Shown: piece after piece, positions 5,407 through 10,508 of the stretch
Layout: each line of letters opens with the position of its first letter
Numbering within the stretch: the first letter of the stretch is position 1
Source: Deltaproteobacteria bacterium
GTDB lineage: Bacteria > Desulfobacterota > Desulfobacteria > Desulfobacterales > UBA11574
Direction of reading: 5' to 3'
Assembly: GCA_019314155.1 (NCBI GenBank)
Contig: JAFCZV010000050.1
Location: forward strand, 1-10,508
DNA: 10,508 nt
Made by a program: the position numbers and the translations under genes
The notes under the pieces: model-generated
Databases searched by the model: none
Told to the model about the DNA's origin: nothing
The model's input: the letters and a program-made list of their open reading frames with translations, nothing else

Positions 5407-5514
5407 ATGAGGAAATACCTCAAAATGTGCCGGCCTTGCTCTAAACAGGACCGTATACGTTCTGTTTTGAGCATAATCATCTCAACAAATCAAAAAAGTC
5501 GATCTCGAAAATAG
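5407..5514 (+). CDS. Possible small basic peptide, 35 aa
   Basis: ATG at 5407 is preceded by AAGGAG with 7 nt spacing, and the frame runs 35 codons to TAG. The product begins MRKYLKMCRPCSKQ, is rich in Arg, Lys and Ser, and contains a CRPC pair of cysteines. It resembles no family I recognise. Most of the coding sequence overlaps a long hairpin (5438-5472), so the stretch could equally be a structured leader of the downstream cNMP gene with a fortuitous frame, or a leader peptide. The good ribosome site is the only support. Confidence 0.3.
   Translation: MRKYLKMCRPCSKQDRIRSVLSIIISTNQKSRSRK
5438..5472 (+). other. Inverted repeat within the small ORF
   Basis: GCTCTAAACAG (5438-5448) pairs with CTGTTTTGAGC (5462-5472), with 10 of 11 pairs. 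The 13-nt loop contains the palindrome GTATAC. It could be an RNA hairpin in the leader of the downstream gene or a protein-binding dyad. Confidence 0.5.
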
Positions 5515-5532
5515 ACCTATGACTCCGTGATG

Positions 5533-5558
5533 ACGGTTACGGTATCAAACCGTTTTTT
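5533..5558 (+). terminator. Terminator-like hairpin in leader of the cNMP gene
   Basis: ACGGTT (5533-5538) pairs with AACCGT (5548-5553), followed by a run of six T residues that begins inside the stem. It lies 42 bp before the cNMP start codon. It could end the upstream transcript or act as an attenuator. The stem is short (6 bp), so termination strength is uncertain. Confidence 0.45.
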
Positions 5559-5564
5559 AAACAT

Positions 5565-5582
5565 CGGGTTCGTGGCAACCCG
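5565..5582 (+). promoter_or_regulatory. Hairpin abutting the ribosome site of the cNMP gene
   Basis: CGGGTT-CGTGGC-AACCCG is a perfect 6-bp stem with a 6-nt loop. It touches the purine-rich Shine-Dalgarno tract (GGAGGAAAGGAG, 5582-5593). It may stabilise the mRNA or modulate translation. Confidence 0.45.
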
Positions 5583-5599
5583 GAGGAAAGGAGAAAGCT

Positions 5600-6088
5600 A
5601 TGTATATCCGACAGGCAGATCTTTTTTGGGGTATGAAACGGGATTTCGTAAAGGAACTAATGGATGTCTCTGAAAAAGAATCCTATAAAAAAGGACATTT
5701 TATTTTTCACAAAGGAGATCCTGCGGTTTACTTTTATATTTTAATCAAAGGACGTGTTAAACTGAGCATTGGTGGCGCGGGTGAGGTGACGTACACCGTC
5801 GATCATGCCGGCGAGGCTTTCGGATGGTCCAGTCTAATTGATCGGGATGTCTATTCTGCATCGGGAGAATGTTTGGAAGAGACAATCCTTCAAAAATTTG
5901 ACAAGAACAAGGTACATTCGATTCTGGAAAAAGACCCGGTTAATGGGCTCATCTTCTTTAAACGCTTTGCAGGAACAATCGGAGCCCGTTTGCTTTGGAG
6001 CTATAATATGCTCACAGCTTCTTCTCGAGCGAGGATTTCCCCTTCTTCGGGAACAGAACAGATCCAAAAATCTGAAGCTATTGTATGA
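5600..6088 (+). CDS. Single-domain cyclic-nucleotide-binding-like (Crp/Fnr-type) protein, 162 aa
   Basis: A Crp-like beta-barrel occupies about residues 5-100 (KGHFIFHKGDPAVYFYILIKGRVKLSI, HAGEAFGWSSLIDRDVYSAS). It is followed by a long helix like the Crp dimerisation helix (about 103-140) and a short Ser-rich tail. There is no winged-helix DNA-binding domain, and other frames downstream do not supply one, so it looks naturally single-domain rather than frameshifted. Aligned with E. coli CRP, the phosphate-binding-cassette Glu72 is replaced by Trp76 and Arg82 by Tyr85. Canonical cAMP binding is therefore unlikely. The start is set by AAAGGAG 6 nt upstream. It may be a sensor acting by protein contact. 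The partner is unknown; the nearest genes are fadD and an aldehyde dehydrogenase. Confidence 0.88.
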   Translation: MYIRQADLFWGMKRDFVKELMDVSEKESYKKGHFIFHKGDPAVYFYILIKGRVKLSIGGAGEVTYTVDHAGEAFGWSSLIDRDVYSASGECLEETILQKFDKNKVHSILEKDPVNGLIFFKRFAGTIGARLLWSYNMLTASSRARISPSSGTEQIQKSEAIV

Positions 6089-6180
6089 AAATGGTCAAAA
6101 TGATTTTACGCTGAGGCTTTGAAACCAGTTTTAGTTCATTTTTCATTAAGCCCGAAGGCATCAAAGAAACTACCAATTTT

Positions 6181-6241
6181 CGATGAGCTCGGATCTCTCA
6201 CCTGCTGGAATGGTAGGAAATCCGGGCTCATCGTCTGTTTT
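6181..6241 (+). terminator. Intrinsic terminator after the cNMP gene
   Basis: CGATGAGCTCGGAT (6181-6194) pairs with ATCCGGGCTCATCG (6220-6233). There are 14 pairs with one U-G wobble and a 25-nt loop. TCTGTTTTAAA follows. It separates the cNMP gene from the aldehyde dehydrogenase promoter. The rest of 6089-6387 shows no gene. Confidence 0.65.
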
Positions 6242-6323
6242 AAATCCCATCTCTCACAATAATCAATTATATACCATCCATAAAATGTTCGTTTTATCAT
6301 GTACAGATACGGTGTATTAGCTC

Positions 6324-6351
6324 TTGACGATTTCGTAAAATTTACTATGAT
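6324..6351 (+). promoter_or_regulatory. Sigma70-type promoter for the aldehyde dehydrogenase
   Basis: TTGACG (6324-6329), 16 bp and TATGAT (6346-6351) give 5/6 matches to each consensus box. The expected start of transcription, near 6358, leaves a leader of about 30 nt before the ATG. Confidence 0.65.
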
Positions 6352-6387
6352 TCATCAGGCCTAATTCCTCAACTATGGAGTCGCTGC

Positions 6388-7842
6388 ATGAAATCACACC
6401 ATGATATATCAAGGATGTATATTAACGGCCGGTGGGTCGGCGCAAATAGCCATGGAACCTTTCCCGTCTACAATCCGTCAAACGGCGAGAAAATCGGAGA
6501 AATTGCAGATGGAGACCGTGACGATGCCCAAAAGGCTATCCATGCCGCCCAGGAAGCCTTCGGCCCCTGGTCTGGCCGAACCGCCTATGAGCGTTCAAAA
6601 TATCTTCACAAGGCGTATCGGGTGATGATGGACAGCAAAGAACACTTGGCGCGGGTGATGACCCAGGAGCAGGGAAAGCCCCTGAAAGCCTCCAGATTAG
6701 AAATACAGTACGGTGCAGACTTTTTGCTCTGGTATGCAGAGGAGGCGAAACGGATTTACGGCGAAACGATCCCGGCACCCCGTTCCGACCAGCGTTTTAT
6801 CGTGTTGCGTCAGCCAGTGGGAGTCGTGGCGGCCATTACACCATGGAACTATCCCATGTCCATGATTACACGCAAAGTGGCCCCGGCTTTGGCTGCAGGC
6901 TGCACCATTGTGTTGAAACCGGCGGAGGCCACTCCCTTATGCGCCGTCGAAATTTTCAAAATTTTTGAGAAAGCAGGAATCCCTTCCGGGGTTGTCAATC
7001 TCATCACCGCTTTAAATCCCGTCCCGATCGGTGAGGTCTTTACCACACACCCGATGGTCCGAAAGATTACCTTCACAGGGTCTACCGAAGTGGGCAAGAT
7101 TCTGGCAAAAAAAGCAGCGGATCAGATAAAACATGTTTCCCTTGAGCTAGGGGGGCATGCGCCGTTTATTGTTTTCGAGGATGCCGACCCGGTATATGCT
7201 GCCAAGGGTGCCGTGTTGGTCAAATTTCTCAATACCGGACAAGCCTGCATCAGTCCCAACAGAATCTTTGTGCATCAAAGCATCATCGAGCCGTTTATCG
7301 AGGAATTCAAAAGCCGGGTGTCCAAAATGCGTGCGGGCAGCGGTTTTGAAGATGGCGTGAGCATTGGGCCGCTGGTTAATGATGTCGCCATTCAGAAGGT
7401 AGATCGCCAGGTGACCGATGCAGTGGACCAGGGTGCAACACTGATTTGCGGCGGCCGCAGGCTGAAGGATAACGATCTTGATAAAGGCTTTTTTTACGCG
7501 CCTACGCTGCTGAGTGGTGTAACCCCGAACATGCTGATTTACCGAGAAGAGACCTTTGGCCCGGTGGCCCCTGTTATTTCATTTAATACGGATGAAGAGG
7601 TTCTGGAAATGGCCAATGATACCAACTACGGCCTTGCTGCATATGTCTATACCCGCAGCGTTTCCCGCGCCATGCGTATGTTAGAAGGTCTTCGATTCGG
7701 CATCGTCGGTATTAACGATATTAATCCAACAGCTGCGGCAGCTCCTTTTGGAGGTATGAAGGAGAGCGGAATCGGACGCGAAGGCGGGCGTGATGGTATT
7801 GCCGAATACCTCGAAACCAAGTTAGGCGGCTTCTCGATTTGA
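6388..7842 (+). CDS. NAD(P)-dependent aldehyde dehydrogenase, succinate-semialdehyde dehydrogenase-like, 484 aa
   Basis: This is a full-length ALDH-superfamily enzyme that oxidises an aldehyde to the acid with NAD(P)+. Visible motifs are PWNYP (152-156, Asn154 of the oxyanion hole), VLKPAEATPL (Lys177, cofactor), FTGSTEVGK (229-237, Rossmann turn), LELGGHAPF (general base Glu253), NTGQACISPNR (nucleophile Cys287), EETFGPVAPV and PFGGMKESGIGREGG near the C-terminus. Length and the GREGGRDGIAEYLETK ending resemble GabD. Substrate is not provable from sequence; 4-aminobutyrate, other short aldehydes or lipid aldehydes are possible. ATG is preceded by GGAG 7 nt upstream. The gene has its own promoter and upstream terminator, so it is probably monocistronic. 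Confidence 0.93.
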   Translation: MKSHHDISRMYINGRWVGANSHGTFPVYNPSNGEKIGEIADGDRDDAQKAIHAAQEAFGPWSGRTAYERSKYLHKAYRVMMDSKEHLARVMTQEQGKPLKASRLEIQYGADFLLWYAEEAKRIYGETIPAPRSDQRFIVLRQPVGVVAAITPWNYPMSMITRKVAPALAAGCTIVLKPAEATPLCAVEIFKIFEKAGIPSGVVNLITALNPVPIGEVFTTHPMVRKITFTGSTEVGKILAKKAADQIKHVSLELGGHAPFIVFEDADPVYAAKGAVLVKFLNTGQACISPNRIFVHQSIIEPFIEEFKSRVSKMRAGSGFEDGVSIGPLVNDVAIQKVDRQVTDAVDQGATLICGGRRLKDNDLDKGFFYAPTLLSGVTPNMLIYREETFGPVAPVISFNTDEEVLEMANDTNYGLAAYVYTRSVSRAMRMLEGLRFGIVGINDINPTAAAAPFGGMKESGIGREGGRDGIAEYLETKLGGFSI

Positions 7843-8026
7843 GAAGATTTGCGGCCCTAATATTATATCAGTTTACGAGATCATCAAACTTTAAATGCGC
7901 GAAAAAAATAGATGAAATAGATTGTCTTATCTTATTCTTACCAAATCAGATGGGAATTTTGAACCGAAAAAAATGAACTGCCGAAACAAAATCCAAGGGT
8001 TAAATAGCATCGAGCGTATCAATCAG

Positions 8027-8053
8027 TTGACTTAACTTGAAAACAGGTATATT
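8027..8053 (+). promoter_or_regulatory. Likely csp promoter
   Basis: TTGACT (8027-8032) and TATATT (8048-8053) are separated by 15 bp, slightly short. A start near 8060 would give a leader of nearly 120 nt, as is usual for cold-shock genes. Confidence 0.5.
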
Positions 8054-8068
8054 TGAGCAATTAATGAA

Positions 8069-8134
8069 GGCTCGCAATTGTTGGCAGGCGGGTTTCGTTC
8101 TGAAGGGAACACCCTTTTGTCAATAGTTGCAGCC
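8069..8134 (+). promoter_or_regulatory. Long imperfect hairpin in csp leader, possible RNA thermosensor
   Basis: 8069-8092 pairs with 8112-8134: GGCT/AGCC, a bulged C, then 13 consecutive pairs (8074-8086 with 8118-8130), two G-U pairs, a mismatch and GGG/CCC. Inside sits GTTC/GAAC (8097-8100 with 8107-8110). Five of the pairs are G-U wobbles that pair only in plus-strand RNA, so the structure belongs to the csp transcript. It ends 26 nt before the Shine-Dalgarno sequence. Confidence 0.7.
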
Positions 8135-8176
8135 TGAAGTTTGAAATCATTATTGTTTGGAAAGGAGAGTTTCACG

Positions 8177-8377
8177 ATGGCTAATGGGATCGTAAAATGG
8201 TTTAGCGAAAAAAAGGGTTACGGTTTTATTGAGCAGGAAGACGGGCCGGATGTGTTCGTTCATCATTCAGGCATCGATGGAGCCGGTTTCAAGTCTCTTA
8301 ATGAAGGTGATCGGGTTTCCTTTGATATCGAGCAGGGAGCGAAAGGGCCTGCCGCTGTAAATGTCAAAGTAATTTAG
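8177..8377 (+). CDS. Cold-shock protein (CspA family), 66 aa
   Basis: This is a complete single cold-shock domain, a five-stranded OB fold that binds single-stranded RNA and DNA and acts as an RNA chaperone. It has MANGIVKWFSEKKGYGFI with RNP1 (KGYGFI, 13-18) and RNP2 (VFVHH, 26-30). Length is typical. ATG at 8177 is chosen over an in-frame TTG at 8141, because AAAGGAG lies 9 nt before the ATG and family members begin with M-x-x-G-x-VKWF. The structured leader suggests post-transcriptional control. A strong terminator follows 18 bp after the stop codon. Confidence 0.96.
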   Translation: MANGIVKWFSEKKGYGFIEQEDGPDVFVHHSGIDGAGFKSLNEGDRVSFDIEQGAKGPAAVNVKVI

Positions 8378-8395
8378 CTTTCTATATTTAATCAG

Positions 8396-8436
8396 AAAAA
8401 AGGTGTTTCATTGAATGATGCTGGAGTGCCTTTTTT
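8396..8436 (+). terminator. Intrinsic terminator between csp and the convergent hydrolase
   Basis: AAAAAAGGTGTTTCA (8396-8410) pairs along its length with TGGAGTGCCTTTTTT (8422-8436). Several pairs are G-U wobbles and the loop is 11 nt. The A-tract and T6 tract make it formally bidirectional. The wobbles favour the plus-strand RNA, so it primarily serves csp, with weaker action on the hydrolase gene. Confidence 0.8.
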
Positions 8437-8470
8437 ATGGGTCGTATTTTTCCAGAGCTACAAAAGTATC

Positions 8471-9412
8471 TTATGGCTTGGTGTCTGGATCGGTAAATCT
8501 GTCAAATTCCTCCCAAAAGATCGATCGGACTGCATCTGTCTCTCTGAGAATTTCATGGCGTGCCCTTGGAATTTCTATAAATTCGCAATCGGGCAGCAAA
8601 GCGCAGATTTTCTTTTGAGCCTTATTGGATACGACACTGTCCTCACCGGCGCTGATTATCAGGATTGCTGTTGCGATCTTTTTGGCAAACCCGGGTTTAT
8701 GGAGAATATCTGTCGATTTTATGGCCGCTGATAGCCATCCGTACGTCATGCCCCCAAGAGCAAGATCCGGATTTTCCGCGATTATTTTAGTTGTCTCCAT
8801 AAAACGCACAGGATCTGATGTGAGGTTGTTGCCTTCAAAATTTTCTTCCGTGTAGTCACCTGAGCCAAAGATATATGCATGATCAAATCCGGCTTTGTTT
8901 GCGGTCCGGGAAATTAAACTTGCAAACCATCTGTACAGAGGGGACGATAAAATATCTATCATCGGCGCTGTCAGGACCATCCTATCTGCAATACCGGGGT
9001 GATCATGAATAAAACGGAGTGCAATATGACCGCCCATGGAATGGGCAAGAATTATCAGCGGATCGATGGCGTGCGGCATAACGATGTTGCTGACGAACAT
9101 TTGCAAATCATTCAAGTAAATGTCGAAATCCTCGATAAATCCTTTATGTTTGTTTGCCGGTATTCGTGTTGAAAGACCCTGGCCGCACCAGTCCAAACTG
9201 TACACATCAAAACCTCTTTCAATCAGCTCTCCGATGGTTTCTGTATATTTTTCCATGAATTCTCTTCTGCCGTTGAGCAAAAGGATCGATCCTAGCCTTT
9301 TTTCTTTTTGGCAGTACCATATACCATAGCGGATAGCGCTCTTATCCGGCGTCTTCATAAAATCATACGATGTAAGCATCTCTGGTTTAGTGCTTGAAGT
9401 ATTCGAGGACAT
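8471..9412 (-). CDS. Alpha/beta hydrolase, lysophospholipase L2 / monoacylglycerol-lipase-like, 313 aa
   Basis: This is a Hydrolase_4 (serine aminopeptidase S33-type) fold. Features are LLLNGRREFMEKYTETIGEL (45-64), which carries the GR-EFxEKY signature seen in PldB-like proteins; RGFDVYSLDWCGQGLSTR (66-83); nucleophile elbow AHSMGGH (Ser125); acid in SAGEDSVVS (Asp258); and RARHEILRE (His286). No signal peptide or membrane segment is seen, so it is probably cytoplasmic or peripheral. The likely substrates are lysophospholipids or monoglycerides, by family only. ATG at 9412 has a weak Shine-Dalgarno (AGGTG, about 8 nt away). The gene is transcribed toward csp and alone on its strand. It is divergent from the 84-aa protein across a 391-bp gap. 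Confidence 0.9.
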   Translation of the reverse strand: MSSNTSSTKPEMLTSYDFMKTPDKSAIRYGIWYCQKEKRLGSILLLNGRREFMEKYTETIGELIERGFDVYSLDWCGQGLSTRIPANKHKGFIEDFDIYLNDLQMFVSNIVMPHAIDPLIILAHSMGGHIALRFIHDHPGIADRMVLTAPMIDILSSPLYRWFASLISRTANKAGFDHAYIFGSGDYTEENFEGNNLTSDPVRFMETTKIIAENPDLALGGMTYGWLSAAIKSTDILHKPGFAKKIATAILIISAGEDSVVSNKAQKKICALLPDCEFIEIPRARHEILRETDAVRSIFWEEFDRFTDPDTKP

Positions 9413-9536
9413 AACAAATACACCTAAAATGAAGCTCCCCGACGCAAACGGACGGAGTATTAAAAAAACATAATAAAACGGCGGAATTTACCATAACAGT
9501 ATAACTTTAAATTTTTGACTTCCAACCCGATTGTCC

Positions 9537-9560
9537 TTGACTTGGACATTGACTTGGACA
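9537..9560 (+). repeat. Tandem 12-bp repeat forming promoter -35 region
   Basis: TTGACTTGGACA occurs twice in direct succession (9537-9548 and 9549-9560). Each copy begins with a -35-like TTGACT. Confidence 0.85.
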
Positions 9561-9564
9561 TAAT
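9537..9564 (+). promoter_or_regulatory. Sigma70-type promoter candidate
   Basis: TTGACT (9537-9542), 16 bp and CATAAT (9559-9564) give near-consensus boxes. The second TTGACT copy lies too close (9 bp) to serve the same -10, and would use CATAAT at 9570-9575 with 15 bp. The two repeats could thus support overlapping promoters for the 84-aa protein. Confidence 0.45.
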
Positions 9565-9574
9565 GCTACCATAA

Positions 9575-9655
9575 TTAAATTTGATGAACTCGAAAAAAGT
9601 CTGATTTTGCTCGATGTCGCTCACAAAAGACTTTTTACGAAGCCGTCAAATTTAA
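9575..9655. repeat. 81-bp imperfect palindrome, MITE-like
   Basis: The ends are perfect inverted repeats (TTAAATTTGA and TCAAATTTAA). A second matching block, AAAAAGTCT with AGACTTTTT, lies further in, giving arms of about 29 bp around a short centre. There is no coding capacity. Such elements occur as dispersed intergenic repeats; its copy number cannot be judged from this window. Confidence 0.6.
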
Positions 9656-9803
9656 CGAATTGATATTCTGGAAGATAGTATTTATTGTTATTATTGCTGA
9701 ATATGTCAACACAGAACTTCCCAAACGGCTCGGAACAACGAAAAGAAGGTTTTGAAACGGCTTATAGTACTTCTAACGTCGGTCTTTGTTACAGGAAAAA
9801 AAA

Positions 9804-10058
9804 ATGGCAAAACACACGTACAATCATGTGGAAACTTATGACGGTCTGGTTGGGCTTGGTTTAGATCGTGAAACCGATGAAAATACAGTCATCTTTTATC
9901 TTCAGAAATTTTCAGACGACACGCTCATGAAGGAATTGGTCAAGCGGATGACGGATGAAGAACTGGACGAGATATTTTCTCTACTGACTCGCCTACTAAA
10001 AAAACATTTGATAGATTCTGAGTATCATAGCCTTTTTCTAAAAGATGATCATCCATAG
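9804..10058 (+). CDS. Small conserved cytoplasmic protein of unknown function, 84 aa
   Basis: The protein is predicted to be soluble and mainly helical. It starts MAKHTYNHVETYDGLVGLGL and carries acidic stretches (DRETDEN, TDEELDEIF) and a Leu-rich helix (LLTRLLKKHL). No membrane segment, Cys pair or known motif is visible. I recall similar short proteins in Desulfobacterales annotated only as 'cytoplasmic protein', but cannot verify this here. ATG at 9804 is preferred to an in-frame TTG at 9786, because AGGA lies 7 nt upstream and M-A-K is a natural start. It is followed after 88 bp by the M29 aminopeptidase on the same strand, which suggests co-transcription. Function is unknown. Confidence 0.75.
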   Translation: MAKHTYNHVETYDGLVGLGLDRETDENTVIFYLQKFSDDTLMKELVKRMTDEELDEIFSLLTRLLKKHLIDSEYHSLFLKDDHP

Positions 10059-10089
10059 CTGCTCATTGAAATGACTAGACACGTAGACA

Positions 10090-10130
10090 CCGTAGTGAAA
10101 CGGGGGAGCGCACCCCCTGAACACGTACGG
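10090..10130 (+). promoter_or_regulatory. Extended hairpin upstream of the aminopeptidase
   Basis: CCGTAGTG (10090-10097) pairs with CACGTACGG (10122-10130, one bulged G). GGGGG (10102-10106) pairs with CCCCC (10113-10117) around loop AGCGCA. There is no U-tract. It ends about 3 nt before the Shine-Dalgarno region (GGGAG, 10134-10138), so it may insulate or modulate translation of the downstream gene. Confidence 0.55.
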
Positions 10131-10146
10131 GTTGGGAGTTAACACA

Positions 10147-10508
10147 ATGTTCACAGAAAAACAGTTGGAAAAGTACGCAGATGTTCTCCTGTGGGGACTA
10201 AAAACAGCCAGATCCCGTAAATTCAAAAAAAACGATGTTGTGCTGATCCGTTATAATATGCCTGCCATCAGGCTTGCGGAAAATCTCTACGCTAAACTCC
10301 TGGATATGGGAATACATCCGGTTCAACGGATAAATGCGAGTGTTGATATGGAGAAATCCTTCTTTGAACGTTCGAACACCAAACAGATCCTATTCCAGAC
10401 CCCCGGTGAAAAGGAGCTTTTTAAGCATCTAAACGGCAGCATTTTTCTCCATGCACCGGAATCAATAACCCATTTGAGCCATATAGATCCTAAAAAGATC
10501 GGGAAAGC
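10147..10508 (+). CDS. M29-family aminopeptidase, N-terminal part (runs off the window)
   Basis: ATG at 10147 opens a frame of 120 codons that is still open at the edge. It begins MFTEKQLEKYADVLLWGLKT and continues with KKNDVVLIRYNMPAIRLAENLYAKLLDMG, GEKELFKHLNGSIFLHAPESITHLSHIDPKKIGK. This resembles the N-terminal domain of M29 (AmpS / aminopeptidase II-type) metallopeptidases. These are cytoplasmic dimetal enzymes of about 400 residues that remove N-terminal amino acids from peptides. The metal-binding residues lie in the missing C-terminal half, so activity cannot be judged. GGGAG about 8 nt upstream supports the start. The gene lies 88 bp after the 84-aa protein. Confidence 0.82.
   Translation, partial: MFTEKQLEKYADVLLWGLKTARSRKFKKNDVVLIRYNMPAIRLAENLYAKLLDMGIHPVQRINASVDMEKSFFERSNTKQILFQTPGEKELFKHLNGSIFLHAPESITHLSHIDPKKIGK

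Larger units (their letters stand above)
7843..8176 (+). other. Gap between aldehyde dehydrogenase and csp
   Basis: The first 180 bp are AT-rich with no gene or clear terminator. From 8027 onward the stretch holds the csp promoter and its structured leader, listed separately. Confidence 0.5.
9413..9803. other. Divergent intergenic region with promoter and palindrome
   Basis: It holds the tandem TTGACTTGGACA promoter region and the 81-bp palindromic element, both listed separately. 9660-9790 shows no further structure beyond AT-rich DNA. No minus-strand promoter for the hydrolase could be fixed. Confidence 0.5.

Noticed and set aside
5838..6122. Overlapping frame that might supply a missing HTH to the cNMP protein
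   Set aside because: Its translation shows no helix-turn-helix pattern, so a frameshifted full-length Crp is not supported.
8141..8176. N-terminal extension of the cold-shock protein from TTG
   Set aside because: AAAGGAG lies inside this extension and directs the ATG at 8177; the shorter form matches the family exactly.

Overview
The window looks like an accessory or intergenic-rich stretch of a sulfate-reducer-type Desulfobacterota chromosome (Desulfobacterales-like). This is inferred from the gene set (LemA, long-chain acyl-CoA ligase, a single-domain cyclic-nucleotide-binding protein, a small 'cytoplasmic protein', an M29 aminopeptidase), from moderate GC, and from many structured intergenic repeats. 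No rRNA, tRNA or marker gene proves the taxonomy.

Layout. Positions 1-870 hold no convincing gene. On the minus strand they carry a GEMM-type cyclic-di-GMP-I riboswitch (about 162-262) pointing off the left edge, with a possible anti-P1 helix and a strong hairpin behind it. A stem-loop follows at 576-629, then a structured repeat element (657-869) bounded by inverted arrays of CTAAAGT/ACTTTAG units. Positions 870-2550 are a complete IS110-family insertion sequence whose transposase is on the minus strand. It sits exactly in a 19-bp tandem repeat, and the repeat resumes at 2551. Positions 2689-5024 hold lemA and a fadD-type acyl-CoA ligase on the plus strand. Positions 5407-6088 hold a doubtful small ORF and a cNMP-domain protein behind tandem hairpins. 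Positions 6388-7842 encode a GabD-like aldehyde dehydrogenase with its own promoter. Positions 8177-8377 encode a cold-shock protein with a long structured leader, which converges on a minus-strand lysophospholipase-like alpha/beta hydrolase (8471-9412) across a shared terminator. Positions 9413-9803 carry a repeat-containing promoter and an 81-bp palindrome. The window ends with an 84-residue unknown protein and the N-terminus of an M29 aminopeptidase.

The most rewarding part is the IS110 element. Its leader, upstream of the transposase, folds into a 5' stem-loop plus two looped stems. The loop sequences match the flanking target (AAGTGCCT and ACTTTAG) and the element's own joined ends (GGAACAACTTG and ACAAG). 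This is the layout of a bridge RNA with target-binding and donor-binding loops. These matches fix both ends of the element and a CT core. Joining the two ends would also create a sigma70 promoter (TTGACT, 17 bp, TATAAT) split between right and left ends. The mechanism is known for IS621-type elements; this copy and its repeat target are what is worth checking.

The metabolic genes (acyl-CoA ligase, aldehyde dehydrogenase, lysophospholipase-like hydrolase) suggest fatty-acid and lipid turnover. They are separated by long gaps and do not form one operon.
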